NCBI GenBank assembly: GCA_947494675.1
Contig: CANLVP010000003.1
Span: 169,791-233,790, forward strand
Origin: an uncultured Paracoccaceae bacterium
GTDB lineage: Bacteria > Pseudomonadota > Alphaproteobacteria > Rhodobacterales > Rhodobacteraceae
Length of the DNA: 64,000 nucleotides
Direction of reading: 5' to 3'
Of the stretch, positions 38,639-47,337 are shown one piece after another. Under the pieces are notes generated by a model, which did not search any database, was not told the origin of the DNA, and saw only the letters and a program-made list of their open reading frames with translations. Position 1 is the first letter of the stretch. Each line of letters begins with the position of its first letter. Both the position numbers and the translations under genes were made by a program.

Positions 38639-39760
38639 TCATCGCAGGCGCATCCCAGAGGGGTCAAATGTGATCACCACCTCTTTCCATTGGTCGTATT
38701 TTTCCGCCGGAAGGTCATAACCGCCCTGCCCCTGACACCGCAGGATCGCGCGCCGCGCTGCCTGAAATGCGGTCTCCGTGGCAGAGTTATCGCCGTCCGA
38801 CGACAAAAGCCGCACATCGCCCGTCACGCGCCCGCCCTGGTCAAGGTCAAAGCCGACTTCAACCGTTACGCGCGCTGCCACCGACCCAGGATCGACGTTC
38901 CAGCACCGGTTCACCGCAACGCGGAACCCTTCACGCTCTGACCCGGTCATCGGTGGGCCTGCGGCGGCGGGGAGTTGCATGGATTCCAAGGCGGCGGCCA
39001 CGGCGGCCTCAACATCGGCTTCGGATTCCTCAAGCACATCTGCGGTTTGTGGCGGCGTTTCCTCTGCCGGGGCCTCTGCGACTTCGGGTTCAGCAGGCGC
39101 GGGCCGGTTGGGGCGCACATTGGGCCTCAACGACGTGGTAACGGCCCCGCTGGGTGCCTCGGCCTCTGTCACGATCTCGGTCGCGGCTTCCTCTGGCGCG
39201 GCGGCCTCTGCCGGTTCTTCGACCACTTCGATGGGGTCCGGGGCATCGGGCGTTGCGGTTTCCTGCACCTCATCAGCAACCGCCACATCAGGTGGCGGTG
39301 GGGCGACAGGTTCCGGGGCCACGCGGTCGGCGGGGGCTGGCACCGGTGTATCGGTAATATCCAGATCGGGGGATGCGATGTCTTGCGGCGGGGTTGGTGG
39401 TGCCGGGGCTTCGTCTACCACATCCGTCACCGGCGCAGGCGGCGCGGGCGGTTCGGGTGGCGGGGCTTCCTCAACAGGTTCGACAACCGGTTCGGGCGGG
39501 GTAATGTCGGGTGGTGGGGTGTCTTCAACCGGCGCGGGCGGCGTGTCTTCCACCAGCGGCACAACCGGTGCATTCGGGCTTTCGCTCGCGGGATCGGGGG
39601 TTGTCGCGGCCACCAATGCGGCGAACTCCTCGCCCGAGACGACAGAGACGTCCGCCACCTCAAACGGCAGGGGATCAGACTGAAACCCCCAGCCCGCCAC
39701 AAGCCAGATCACAAGGCCCACATGCCCCGCGCCAGAGATATAGGTGCCGGTGGTGGCCAT
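38639..39760 (-). CDS. tolA: TolA-like inner-membrane protein
   Basis: TolA spans the periplasm and links the TolQR motor to TolB and Pal. The 373-residue product has one N-terminal membrane helix (about residues 10-25), a long Pro, Glu, Ala and Val-rich middle (about residues 50-260) with many PPAP/PEPV repeats, and a short globular C-terminal domain starting near GFRVAVNRCWNVDPGS. The middle is of the Pro/Glu type rather than the Ala/Lys helix of E. coli TolA, as is common in alphaproteobacteria. Position between tolR and tolB fixes the call. Confidence 0.9.
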   Translation of the reverse strand: MATTGTYISGAGHVGLVIWLVAGWGFQSDPLPFEVADVSVVSGEEFAALVAATTPDPASESPNAPVVPLVEDTPPAPVEDTPPPDITPPEPVVEPVEEAPPPEPPAPPAPVTDVVDEAPAPPTPPQDIASPDLDITDTPVPAPADRVAPEPVAPPPPDVAVADEVQETATPDAPDPIEVVEEPAEAAAPEEAATEIVTEAEAPSGAVTTSLRPNVRPNRPAPAEPEVAEAPAEETPPQTADVLEESEADVEAAVAAALESMQLPAAAGPPMTGSEREGFRVAVNRCWNVDPGSVAARVTVEVGFDLDQGGRVTGDVRLLSSDGDNSATETAFQAARRAILRCQGQGGYDLPAEKYDQWKEVVITFDPSGMRLR

Positions 39761-39764
39761 CGGC

Positions 39765-40244
39765 CTAGCCGTCCTGATCCGTCAGGGTCGGCCCGCCGAT
39801 ATCCGTCACCAGACCGATGTTGTTGAAGCCAGCGGCATTGAGCGCGCCCATGACCTGCGCCACACGGTTCCAGGCGTTGGACCCGTCTGCGCGCAGGAAG
39901 ATCCGGTCGCTTTCCCGCTCTGCCGCGATGGCCTGCAGCTTTGAGACCAGCTCATCCTCGGCGGTTTCGGTGTTCTGGATCAACAGGCCGCCCTCTGCGG
40001 TGATGGTCACTGTCAGCGGCTCTTCCTGATCGGTGGGCAATGCGTTGGCAGAGGTTTCTGGCAGCTCCACCGGAACACCCACGACTGACAAGGGGGCCGC
40101 GACCATGAAGATGATCAAAAGCACCAGCATCACGTCCACAAAAGGCGTGACGTTAATCTCTGACATCGGCGCGTTGCGACGGGACCGGCGACGGCGGCGT
40201 CTGCCGCCCCCCTCATCGCCTGATTTGATGACACCAGCGCCCAC
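39765..40244 (-). CDS. tolR: TolR biopolymer transport protein (ExbD family)
   Basis: Part of the proton-driven TolQR motor. The 159-residue protein starts with an Arg-rich cytoplasmic tip (RRRRRRSRRN), then SEINVTPFVDVMLVLLIIFM, where the Asp in FVD is the conserved proton-carrying residue, and ends with a periplasmic domain. The start is a GTG at 40244, three bases after the tolQ stop; no ATG is closer to the family start. It is followed by tolA after four bases. Confidence 0.95.
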   Translation of the reverse strand: MGAGVIKSGDEGGGRRRRRRSRRNAPMSEINVTPFVDVMLVLLIIFMVAAPLSVVGVPVELPETSANALPTDQEEPLTVTITAEGGLLIQNTETAEDELVSKLQAIAAERESDRIFLRADGSNAWNRVAQVMGALNAAGFNNIGLVTDIGGPTLTDQDG

Positions 40245-40246
40245 GA

Positions 40247-40921
40247 TCAGCTATCCAGCTGGCGCGACAGGATGGTCGCGAATTCATCGGCAAAGGCCTC
40301 GTATCCGGCCACGATCCGATCCGCATCGGCACTGAGCTTGTTGTAAAATACCACCGCCGGGATCGCGGCCATAAGGCCGAGACCGGTGGCCAAAAGCGCT
40401 TCGGCGATGCCGGGGGCGACGACAGCAAGGTTGGTGTTCTGCTGCTCTGCAATTTCGATAAAGGCGTTCATGATCCCAAAGACCGTCCCGAATAGCCCGA
40501 CAAAAGGCGCGGTTGACCCGGTCGTTGCCAGCACTGGCAGGCCCTTTTGCAGTTTGCCCGCCTCTTTGGCGATGGCCACGTCCATGCTGCGGTCGATCCG
40601 TGCCTGCGCACCTGCAATCAGCGCCCCGTCCTGGCGATGCGAGCGCCGCCATTCCAACATGCCTGCGCTAAAGATCGTCTCGGACGCGCCGCGCGGCGTG
40701 TCCCCGATTTGGTCAAAGAGCTGGTCCAGCGGCTCGCCCGACCAAAAGGCGCGGTCAAAGATGTCCGCTTCGCGCCGGGCGCGGCGATATTGGATCAGCT
40801 TGTCGACGATCACCGCCCAGCACCAGACTGAGGCAACGATCAGCATGACCATCACAAGTTTCACAAGAATAGTGGCGCGGGCGAACAACGCCCACATCGT
40901 AAAATCGGTTGCTGCTTCCAT
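40247..40921 (-). CDS. tolQ: TolQ proton channel protein (ExbB family)
   Basis: The channel half of the TolQR motor that drives outer-membrane constriction. The 224-residue protein has three helices: one near the N-terminus (FARATILVKLVMVMLIVASV) and two in the C-terminal half, with the typical GLFGTVFGIMNAFIEIA and AEALLATGLGLMAAIPAVVFYN. The ATG at 40921 gives the usual length. It is the first tol gene after ybgC, with a 113-base gap that may carry a promoter. Confidence 0.96.
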   Translation of the reverse strand: MEAATDFTMWALFARATILVKLVMVMLIVASVWCWAVIVDKLIQYRRARREADIFDRAFWSGEPLDQLFDQIGDTPRGASETIFSAGMLEWRRSHRQDGALIAGAQARIDRSMDVAIAKEAGKLQKGLPVLATTGSTAPFVGLFGTVFGIMNAFIEIAEQQNTNLAVVAPGIAEALLATGLGLMAAIPAVVFYNKLSADADRIVAGYEAFADEFATILSRQLDS

Positions 40922-41034
40922 GTGCCCGCTCTGCTTTTTGGTCCGTTATCGGCCCTTGTTTGACGTCTACATAAGGCATCATGGCAGGGAAATCCATTGG
41001 CCTTGCGCAGGGCCGGTGCACATATCCGCGAGGA

Positions 41035-41421
41035 TTACCCCAGTTTTGCGCGAAGTTCCGCTGGAAGACGTGTGGGCTTGCCGTCCACGGTCATGCACAC
41101 GGCTGTCACAATGGCGCGGAAAATCACCTGTTCGCCGCGCCGGACCTCTTGGACAAAGACCCAGCGGCTTTGCCCCTTGGGCGCATGTGTGGTCACCACG
41201 GTCAGGCGATCGTCGAGCCGTGCAGGCGCAAGATAATCCGCCTCAACCCGGCGGACCACAAAGACGATGCCTTCGGCCTTCATCCGGTTCTGATCAAGCC
41301 CCATTTCCTCGACCAGTTCCGACCGCGCGCGTTCGATGTATTTGAGATAATTGGCATAATAGACGATCCCGCCCATATCGGTGTCTTCATAATAGACGCG
41401 CACAGGCAGGTGATGGGTCAT
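41035..41421 (-). CDS. ybgC: Tol-Pal associated acyl-CoA thioesterase YbgC
   Basis: A hotdog-fold thioesterase found before tolQ in many proteobacteria. The 128-residue product shows the family active-site block YYEDTDMGGIVYYANYLKY, with the catalytic Asp, and IERARSELVEEMG. Its substrate is thought to be short acyl-CoA or acyl-ACP. Its place at the head of the tol run matches other genomes. Confidence 0.95.
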   Translation of the reverse strand: MTHHLPVRVYYEDTDMGGIVYYANYLKYIERARSELVEEMGLDQNRMKAEGIVFVVRRVEADYLAPARLDDRLTVVTTHAPKGQSRWVFVQEVRRGEQVIFRAIVTAVCMTVDGKPTRLPAELRAKLG

Positions 41422-41488
41422 GATGGCTCCAGCAGGGTTGTGCTTCTACCTTGGGCAAAGAGCGCGGCCCTTGGCAAGCCGCGAAACC

Positions 41489-41833
41489 TTAAAGGTCGTG
41501 GAAGATGTGGAAACTGTTTCCGTATGGATCCGCGACAGTAAATTGCCGCATGCCCCAGGCCGTATCGGCAATTGGAGTACTGATCAGCGCACCCCGCGCC
41601 GGACAAGCCGCATGGGCCGTGTCCACATCCTCGCTGAAGATCCAGAACACGGCAGGCCGTGCGGGTGCATCGCTTTGCCGAAAGAAAATCGCGCAATCCC
41701 CGTGCGCCACGGCCCCGATATTGCCCTCGGCATCATACCATGCAATCTCAAACCCAAGGTGGTCACGGTAGTAGGCCTGCGCGGCCTTCACATCGGGCAC
41801 TGGCAGTTCAGGCGTCGGTTGGGAAAGCTGCAT
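41489..41833 (-). CDS. VOC family protein (glyoxalase/bleomycin resistance fold)
   Basis: A 114-residue one-domain VOC protein. It opens with the typical PVPDVKAAQAYYRDHLGFE pattern and ends with FTVADPYGNSFHIFHD, the expected second half of a glyoxalase-like fold. No substrate can be named. It sits 18 bases downstream of the 210-residue unknown gene, with which it is likely co-transcribed. Confidence 0.87.
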   Translation of the reverse strand: MQLSQPTPELPVPDVKAAQAYYRDHLGFEIAWYDAEGNIGAVAHGDCAIFFRQSDAPARPAVFWIFSEDVDTAHAACPARGALISTPIADTAWGMRQFTVADPYGNSFHIFHDL

Positions 41834-41851
41834 GTCGTGACCTCTTGGGTT

Positions 41852-42484
41852 TCAATGAAGCGTCGCATCCCGTTGCAACCGTGCGGCCAGCCGCAGCGCG
41901 TGGCTGGCATCTTGGGCAACAACAGGCATGACCGGATCATAGGCCGCACGCACGACATCTGCCACCTCGGGCCGCAGAACGGTCGCCCCGTTGATGGTGG
42001 CTAAAGGTGGCATCATGGCGAATGCCTGATCGGACCACAGCAGGATCGTCTGCACCGCTTGGCTGAGCGCCAGCGTATCGGCGCTGACCGCCGCAAGGTG
42101 CTCGTCGTAGCGCAAGAATACAAAGGCCGCCTTGATCGCGCCCGCCTCATCAAAGCGGAAAATCCGGTATTGGTTGGCATCCGCCGCCTGCAAGCGGCCC
42201 ACCAATGGGGCGAGGTCCGGGACAAGATCACCCAGGTGCGGCACCTCTAGCAACTCATTCCAATCCTCGCAAAAGAACACCATCAGATTGGCACCCAGTT
42301 CCGGATCAGTCTCCGCCATTTGGTGACCAGCGAGTGTCACGACAGCCTCAATCGCGCCCTTGAAGACACCGAGCGTCGCCTCATCCACACCAAAGACCAC
42401 CGGCGCAATCGCCCGCCCCCAACGCGCACACAGATATTGCCCGTCGCCCCGTGTAAACAGCGCCTCAATCTCGCTTGCGTCCAT
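41852..42484 (-). CDS. Conserved unknown protein between ruvB and ybgC
   Basis: A 210-residue soluble protein of unknown function. I see no signal peptide and no catalytic motif. It is mixed alpha/beta with acidic stretches, with segments such as NLMVFFCEDWNELLEVPHLGD that hint at a compact globular fold. The ATG at 42484 is taken, since the repeated 35-bp element ends exactly there and supplies AAAGAAAG. Its position in the ruv/tol run suggests housekeeping, but nothing more can be claimed. Confidence 0.75.
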   Translation of the reverse strand: MDASEIEALFTRGDGQYLCARWGRAIAPVVFGVDEATLGVFKGAIEAVVTLAGHQMAETDPELGANLMVFFCEDWNELLEVPHLGDLVPDLAPLVGRLQAADANQYRIFRFDEAGAIKAAFVFLRYDEHLAAVSADTLALSQAVQTILLWSDQAFAMMPPLATINGATVLRPEVADVVRAAYDPVMPVVAQDASHALRLAARLQRDATLH

Positions 42485-42518
42485 CTTTCTTTGGTTCCTA
42501 AATATCCCCGCCGGAGGC
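42484..42518 (-). repeat. 35-bp intergenic element, copy B
   Basis: On the coding strand it begins GCCTCCGGCGGGGATATTTA and ends at the first base of the ATG of the 210-residue gene. It matches copy A before folD at 32 of 35 positions; the three changes lie in the middle. It lies in the 41-base gap after ruvB. Confidence 0.6.
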
Positions 42519-42525
42519 TCCCGGC

Positions 42526-43548
42526 CTATCCACCAAACAAATCGTCTTGGCCCTTTGGCGCATCCAGCCCCAGATGCCGCCACGCCGCCGCTGCCAGCAT
42601 CCGCCCGCGTGGTGTGCGTTGGATCAACCCCTGTTGCAGCAGGTAGGGCTCAATCACGTCTTCCAGACTGTCGCGGCTTTCGGACAGGGCGGCAGATAGT
42701 GTCTCAACACCCACTGGCCCGCCACCGTAGCTTTCAGCGATGAGCCGCAGATACCGGCGGTCGGCGTTGTCCAGCCCCAGATCATCGACACCCAGCCGCG
42801 TCAGCGCCCGGTCCGCGATGGCCTGCGTGACGGTGCCATCGCCCTCAACCACCGCAAAATCCACAACCCGGCGCAACAGCCGCCCGGCAATCCGCGGCGT
42901 GCCGCGCGCACGGCGGGCAATCTCGCGTGCGCCGCCCTCAGCGGCAGGCGCCCCCATCAGGCGCGCGCCGCGCGTGACAATCTCGTGCAGTTCTTCCTGC
43001 GAATAGAATTCCAGCCTCGTGGGGATGCCAAAGCGGTCGCGCAACGGCGTCGTCAAAAGCCCCATCCGCGTCGTGGCCCCGACAAGCGTAAAGGGCTGCA
43101 ATTCAATCCGCACGGTGCGGGCTGCGGGCCCCTCACCGATCACCAGATCAAGCTCAAAATCCTCAAGCGCGGGATACAGCACCTCTTCCACCGCCGGGTT
43201 CAGACGGTGGATTTCGTCGATGAAAAGCACGTCGCGGGCTTCCAGATTGGTCAGGATCGCCGCCAGATCCCCCGCTTTGGCCAGCACGGGGCCAGAGGTC
43301 ATGCGGAAATTCACGCCCAATTCCCGCGCCATGATCTGCGCGAGCGTCGTCTTGCCCAAACCGGGTGGCCCGTGGAACAGCGTGTGATCCATCGCCTCAC
43401 CCCGTCGCCGGGCGCTTTCGATAAAGACCTTGAGGTTCGCGCGCGCATCGCGCTGCCCGATGAATTCATCCAGCGCTTGCGGACGCAAGGCGCGGTCGCC
43501 GTCTTCGGCCTGCCGTTCAGGGCGCAAAGTGGGGTCGGGTTCTGACAT
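42526..43548 (-). CDS. ruvB: Holliday junction branch migration helicase RuvB
   Basis: The AAA motor of the RuvAB complex that moves Holliday junctions. The 340-residue protein has Walker [13 protein letters not shown], Walker [13 protein letters not shown], sensor [19 protein letters not shown] and the C-terminal winged helix with [16 protein letters not shown]. Length and start are normal. It follows ruvA by nine bases and forms a single unit with ruvC and ruvA. Confidence 0.98.
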   Translation of the reverse strand: MSEPDPTLRPERQAEDGDRALRPQALDEFIGQRDARANLKVFIESARRRGEAMDHTLFHGPPGLGKTTLAQIMARELGVNFRMTSGPVLAKAGDLAAILTNLEARDVLFIDEIHRLNPAVEEVLYPALEDFELDLVIGEGPAARTVRIELQPFTLVGATTRMGLLTTPLRDRFGIPTRLEFYSQEELHEIVTRGARLMGAPAAEGGAREIARRARGTPRIAGRLLRRVVDFAVVEGDGTVTQAIADRALTRLGVDDLGLDNADRRYLRLIAESYGGGPVGVETLSAALSESRDSLEDVIEPYLLQQGLIQRTPRGRMLAAAAWRHLGLDAPKGQDDLFGG

Positions 43549-43557
43549 GGCCCCCCA

Positions 43558-44214
43558 TTACCCCTTTGGCGCAAGCAGCTTCAAGGCCGCGCGGATCAGG
43601 CCAGCGGTATCGATGTCCGGCTCTGCCCCCATCGCCTCTGCCACCGCTCCTGCGGCATCGCCGGGCGCATAGCCTAAATTGCCCAGCGCAGACAGCGCCT
43701 CTGCCTGTGCGGGATTGCCCTTGGGGGGCGCTTTGCGCGGTGCGGGGGCGGGTTCGTTGTCGATCACCTCATCACCCGTGGCCCGCGCGACGGTGCCGCC
43801 CATGGCCATCACACCGGGGGCCTTGTCTTTCAGTTCAAGGATGACCTTTTGCGCGGTCTTCGGCCCGACGCCCTTGGCCTTGGCGATGGCCGACCAATCG
43901 CCCAGCGCAATCGCACGGCTGACGCCGTCGTCACCCAATGTGCCCAAAATCGCCATGGAGGCTTTGGCCCCGATGCCCTGCACGCTCATCAAGAGCCGGT
44001 GCCATTCTTTCTCCACCAGCGTGGTGAAGCCAAAAAGCTGCAAGTTCGTCTCTTGCACCAGCAAATCAGTATAAAGCGCCACAGCCTCACCATTGCCGGG
44101 CAGCCCCGCCAACACGCGGTTGCTGACATAAACGATATAGCCGACACCGCGCACATCAATCAGCACGTGATCTGTGCTGCGGTATTCCAAACGCCCTGCG
44201 ATCCGGCCAATCAT
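43558..44214 (-). CDS. ruvA: Holliday junction DNA-binding protein RuvA
   Basis: RuvA holds the junction and loads RuvB. The 218-residue product has the N-terminal OB-fold ([28 protein letters not shown]), two helix-hairpin-helix motifs ([34 protein letters not shown]) and a C-terminal domain that binds RuvB, ending with [10 protein letters not shown]. The ATG overlaps the ruvC stop by four bases. Confidence 0.97.
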   Translation of the reverse strand: MIGRIAGRLEYRSTDHVLIDVRGVGYIVYVSNRVLAGLPGNGEAVALYTDLLVQETNLQLFGFTTLVEKEWHRLLMSVQGIGAKASMAILGTLGDDGVSRAIALGDWSAIAKAKGVGPKTAQKVILELKDKAPGVMAMGGTVARATGDEVIDNEPAPAPRKAPPKGNPAQAEALSALGNLGYAPGDAAGAVAEAMGAEPDIDTAGLIRAALKLLAPKG

Positions 44215-44717
44215 GCGCTGGCCTTGGCGAGTGCGTTGGCCAGCGTGCCTGCGGATTGCAAATGATGCGCGTGACAGATGGCAATCGCCAGCGCATCGGC
44301 GGCATCCGGGCCCGCGACCTTACAGCCGGGCAATTGCAACTGCACCATATGCAAGACCTGCCGCTTGTCCGCGTGGCCCACGCCCACCACGGCCTTTTTC
44401 ACCGCATTGGGCGCATATTCACCGACCCGCAAGCCAGCCTGCGCCACAGTCAGCATCGCAACACCCCGCGCCTGCCCCAGTTTGAGCGTGCCTGCGCCGT
44501 CCTTGTTCACGAAAGTCTGTTCAATGGCAGCAGCATCCGGCGCATGGGTCGTGATCACCTCTGTCAGGGCCACATGCAGGGCCAGCAGCCGATCCGACAG
44601 ATCGTCCCCCGTCCCATGACAAACACCATTGGCCACATGTGCAATCCGGCTGCCGCTGACCTCAATCAGACCCCAACCCATATTGCGCAGGCCGGGATCA
44701 ATCCCCAATACGCGCAT
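44211..44717 (-). CDS. ruvC: Crossover junction endodeoxyribonuclease RuvC
   Basis: The nuclease that resolves Holliday junctions. The 168-residue protein has the first catalytic Asp at residue 7 in [14 protein letters not shown], the Glu in [13 protein letters not shown], and the two late Asp residues in [17 protein letters not shown]. The ATG at 44717 has AGAGGA upstream; a longer reading to 44780 is unlikely. It is the first gene of the ruvC-ruvA-ruvB run. Confidence 0.97.
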   Translation of the reverse strand: MRVLGIDPGLRNMGWGLIEVSGSRIAHVANGVCHGTGDDLSDRLLALHVALTEVITTHAPDAAAIEQTFVNKDGAGTLKLGQARGVAMLTVAQAGLRVGEYAPNAVKKAVVGVGHADKRQVLHMVQLQLPGCKVAGPDAADALAIAICHAHHLQSAGTLANALAKASA

Positions 44718-44848
44718 GTCTTTCCTCTGCTCATTCTTGTTGTTGCCACAGTAATAGCACAAAACGCGAACACCCGCCAAGCGCTTTGGGTTTGACCAAG
44801 AGGGGTTTGTTGTTAGGCTCCCCTATATTTTTCATTCAGGAGCTTTTC

Positions 44849-45322
44849 ATGTCCGATCCCGCATCCATCATTACCGCTTTTCTTACCAAAAACGGCGTGC
44901 CGCAGCACACTGCCGCGCAATCCACCAACCTTGTGATGAAGCGCGGGATGATCAAGCAGCCCTTTACGGACGCCGAAATGAAGCTGCTGACGCTTGTGAT
45001 GGGATCGCCCGAGGCGCGCGGCCTGACCGGCACACCGGTTGAGACGGCTTACAAATACCAGTTGAAAAACGTCCACGTGACGGGCTTCCAAACCTCTGGC
45101 AGTGCCGGAGCACCGCCAGCCGAAAAACCCGGGTTTGGCACAAAAACCGACCCTGCGGCGCTGAAACCCGTGCTGCAGAATGCGCATGTGACGTCCTTCC
45201 AGACCCATGGCAGCGGCCAGGGCAACGTCAAGGAAACCGTCATGGACATCGCAAATGCGATCAATACCGGCCAACCCTTGCGCACGGCTGCGGCCAAGGC
45301 GGTGTCACCGGCGACACGGTGA
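44849..45322 (+). CDS. Unknown 157-residue protein with an internal repeat
   Basis: No family is recognised. The protein has no signal peptide. Two related segments, KNVHVTGFQTSGSAG (near residue 72) and QNAHVTSFQTHGSGQG (near residue 110), show an internal duplication with the core HVTxFQT-GS, each followed by a Pro/Gly or Lys-rich linker. A good AGGAG site stands upstream of the ATG at 44849. It diverges from ruvC. The first third, rich in small helices, may be the functional core. Confidence 0.75.
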   Translation: MSDPASIITAFLTKNGVPQHTAAQSTNLVMKRGMIKQPFTDAEMKLLTLVMGSPEARGLTGTPVETAYKYQLKNVHVTGFQTSGSAGAPPAEKPGFGTKTDPAALKPVLQNAHVTSFQTHGSGQGNVKETVMDIANAINTGQPLRTAAAKAVSPATR

Positions 45323-45386
45323 TGCCCGATCTGAAGACCGTTTGCGCCAATTCGTCGCTGAAAACCGACATATGCTAAGCCCTTCA

Positions 45387-45402
45387 TTAACAATGACTTA
45401 AC
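45387..45402. promoter_or_regulatory. Full-consensus CtrA box
   Basis: TTAA-CAATGAC-TTAAC matches the CtrA consensus TTAA-N7-TTAAC at every fixed base. It lies 140 bases before the DUF1127 gene. CtrA in Rhodobacterales steers motility, competence and gene transfer agent genes; binding here is inferred from sequence only. Confidence 0.65.
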
Positions 45403-45541
45403 GTCAATCGCGCCCAATAAATAGGCATTCTGAAAACGCATAGATGCCATGCAAAAATAGCTCTGGTTTTGTCAGCGCGCCGCTCCTATTTGCGGCTCAT
45501 GACATCAACGCTGCACAGCAGCAAAACGAAGGAGCACGGCA

Positions 45542-45748
45542 ATGGCCGCATTTGACACCACCCGTCCGACAGCCGTGAATGCGGCAGGTTCTATCTCTCA
45601 GTTCGCAGCTAACCTTGTTGGCACTCTGACCGCATGGAACGATGCACGCGTTACACGCAAATCCCTGTCCCAACTGAGCGCACGTGAGTTGGATGACATC
45701 GGTCTTTGCGCAGGCGATATCGAAACAGTTTCACGCCGCACGTTCTGA
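45542..45748 (+). CDS. DUF1127 (YjiS-like) small protein
   Basis: A 68-residue protein ending in the DUF1127 signature: SLSQLSARELDDIGLCAGDI, which matches the L-x2-L-x3-L-x-D-I-G-L pattern. In alphaproteobacteria these small Arg-rich proteins affect RNA turnover, phosphate metabolism and stress responses. A full CtrA box lies upstream and a strong hairpin terminator downstream, so this is a one-gene transcript. The N-terminal half is Ala and Thr-rich and variable. Confidence 0.88.
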   Translation: MAAFDTTRPTAVNAAGSISQFAANLVGTLTAWNDARVTRKSLSQLSARELDDIGLCAGDIETVSRRTF

Positions 45749-45771
45749 TCAAATCGATCAGCTATGCACTT

Positions 45772-45806
45772 GGCCGTGCCCACAGATATGTGGGGGCGGC
45801 CTTTTC
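45772..45806 (+). terminator. Terminator after the DUF1127 gene
   Basis: A 13-bp stem (ggccgtgcccaca with tgtgggggcggcc, one G-U pair, loop gata) is followed by TTTTCTTTT. It lies 23 bases past the stop. Confidence 0.9.
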
Positions 45807-45909
45807 TTTTGTGCGGCCCAGATTAGCGAAACCGCACATCAAACGCGCCAAAGGCCGCCACCCGGACGGGCGCGGCCTTCGCGAGATAGCAAAGTGCCTT
45901 GCGGCGTGA

Positions 45910-46254
45910 TTAAAGCCCGATGCTTTGCAGCACTTGCGCGACCGCCAAAGTGGCAGGGTCGGCTTGCATGATCCAGCCACCGGCTTTTTCGATCAGCGTG
46001 CCTTCGGCCAGCTTGCCCACACGTTCGGCATAGGTGGTTTCGCCCAAGGTGGCATAAATATAGCCCTTGAACAGAAACGCAGTGCCGACCATCAGGATCA
46101 AGCCACGCAGTGGGAATTTCGGGTTATAGATCCGCGGTTGTGCCTGGATCAGACCATTACCATCAACACGGTAGGTCACGCCATTTGCCATACGCTGATG
46201 GCTTTTGACAATCCGGCGAAGCCGCTTCTCGAAAGGTGCCTGAGCAATGCCCAT
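45910..46254 (-). CDS. Small membrane protein, function unknown
   Basis: A 114-residue protein with a basic N-terminus, one membrane helix around residues 50-66 (LRGLILMVGTAFLFKGYIY) and an acidic C-terminal part. No catalytic motif is visible. GGAGAG lies upstream of the ATG. I recall similar proteins in Rhodobacterales, but cannot name a family. It stands alone between the DUF1127 gene and prmA. Confidence 0.75.
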   Translation of the reverse strand: MGIAQAPFEKRLRRIVKSHQRMANGVTYRVDGNGLIQAQPRIYNPKFPLRGLILMVGTAFLFKGYIYATLGETTYAERVGKLAEGTLIEKAGGWIMQADPATLAVAQVLQSIGL

Positions 46255-46362
46255 CGTTCTCTCCAGTTAAAGCCCCCACTTCAACTATTCACGTCCAAAC
46301 ACTTTCGCCAGAGAATGTGGCAAAAGTTGGGCAAACCGCTGAAACTACGGCATTTTAACGAT

Positions 46363-47238
46363 CTAACTGGCAGATTTGACTAAAGTTAGCGTGGTCCAGT
46401 CAACAATGCTATCGCGCGCCAATTCATTGAAGCCGTAGCGTGCATAATGCGCCACAACGTCGTCGGCCTGCTCATTGAGAATCCCCGACAGAATCGCGTG
46501 ACCACCCGGTTGCATCGCCTGCGACATGTCATTGGCGATGGCGATCAACGGACCTTTGAGGATATTGGCAAAGACCAGATCATAAAGGCCGCGCTCTTTC
46601 AGGGCGGGCGCATCAAAGCCAGCGGCAACCACACAATCCACCCGGTCCGCCAATCCGTTGGCTGCGACATTGGCTACCGCGACGTCCACTGCCACCGGAT
46701 CAATATCGCTGGCAACTATCGGCGCGTCCGTCACATGGGCCGCCGCCATCGCCAGAACAGCCGTGCCGCAGCCGATGTCGGCCACTTTCGTCATGGGCAC
46801 GCCAGCCACCGCCAGCGCGTCTACCGCCTTGAGACAGCCCAAGGTCGTGCCGTGGTGCCCGGTGCCAAAGGCCATCGCCGCCTCAATCAGCAGTGGGATG
46901 CTGTCGGCGGGCACTTTGTCGGCATCATGCGCCCCGTAGACAAAGAACCGGCCCGCGGGCACCGGTGGCAATTCCCGCTGCACCTTGGCAACCCAATCCT
47001 GATCGGGGATTTCCGAGACGGTAAAATCCTTCACCCCGTGCATGGCCGCCAAGACCGCCAGCCCCGCCTGATCGGGGTTTTCGGTGAAATAGGCGCCGAC
47101 TTCCCACAGACCCGACCCGTCTTCCACCTCAAAGACGCCGATACCGGTGGGTTCAGGTACCAAAGCCTCAAGCGCTTCGGCCAGCGCATCAGCGGTGTCC
47201 TGTCCGGTCATTGTGGTCAAAGCTGTAAAGGTGGTCAT
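46363..47238 (-). CDS. prmA: Ribosomal protein L11 methyltransferase
   Basis: PrmA trimethylates ribosomal protein L11 using S-adenosylmethionine. The 291-residue product has an N-terminal substrate domain, the SAM motif VADIGCGTAVLAMAAAH, the MAFGTGHHGTTLGCL segment, and the catalytic-type DLVFANILKGPLIAIA (N-I-L-x2-P-L). A GGAGAG site precedes the ATG. All family blocks are in order, so the call is firm. Confidence 0.95.
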   Translation of the reverse strand: MTTFTALTTMTGQDTADALAEALEALVPEPTGIGVFEVEDGSGLWEVGAYFTENPDQAGLAVLAAMHGVKDFTVSEIPDQDWVAKVQRELPPVPAGRFFVYGAHDADKVPADSIPLLIEAAMAFGTGHHGTTLGCLKAVDALAVAGVPMTKVADIGCGTAVLAMAAAHVTDAPIVASDIDPVAVDVAVANVAANGLADRVDCVVAAGFDAPALKERGLYDLVFANILKGPLIAIANDMSQAMQPGGHAILSGILNEQADDVVAHYARYGFNELARDSIVDWTTLTLVKSAS

Positions 47239-47337
47239 GGGTGGCTCTCCATCAGGTTGCCCCGCGCCTATGGGTTCAGCCGCTGTTCGTCAATCATGTG
47301 ACAGCGCGCTGTTCCCAAGACCGCCGAGATCCCTGCC

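Noticed and set aside
38778..39683. Ser/Thr/Gly-rich plus-strand frame opposite tolA
   Set aside because: It mirrors the Pro/Glu/Ala-rich low-complexity part of TolA, so its repeats are a by-product.
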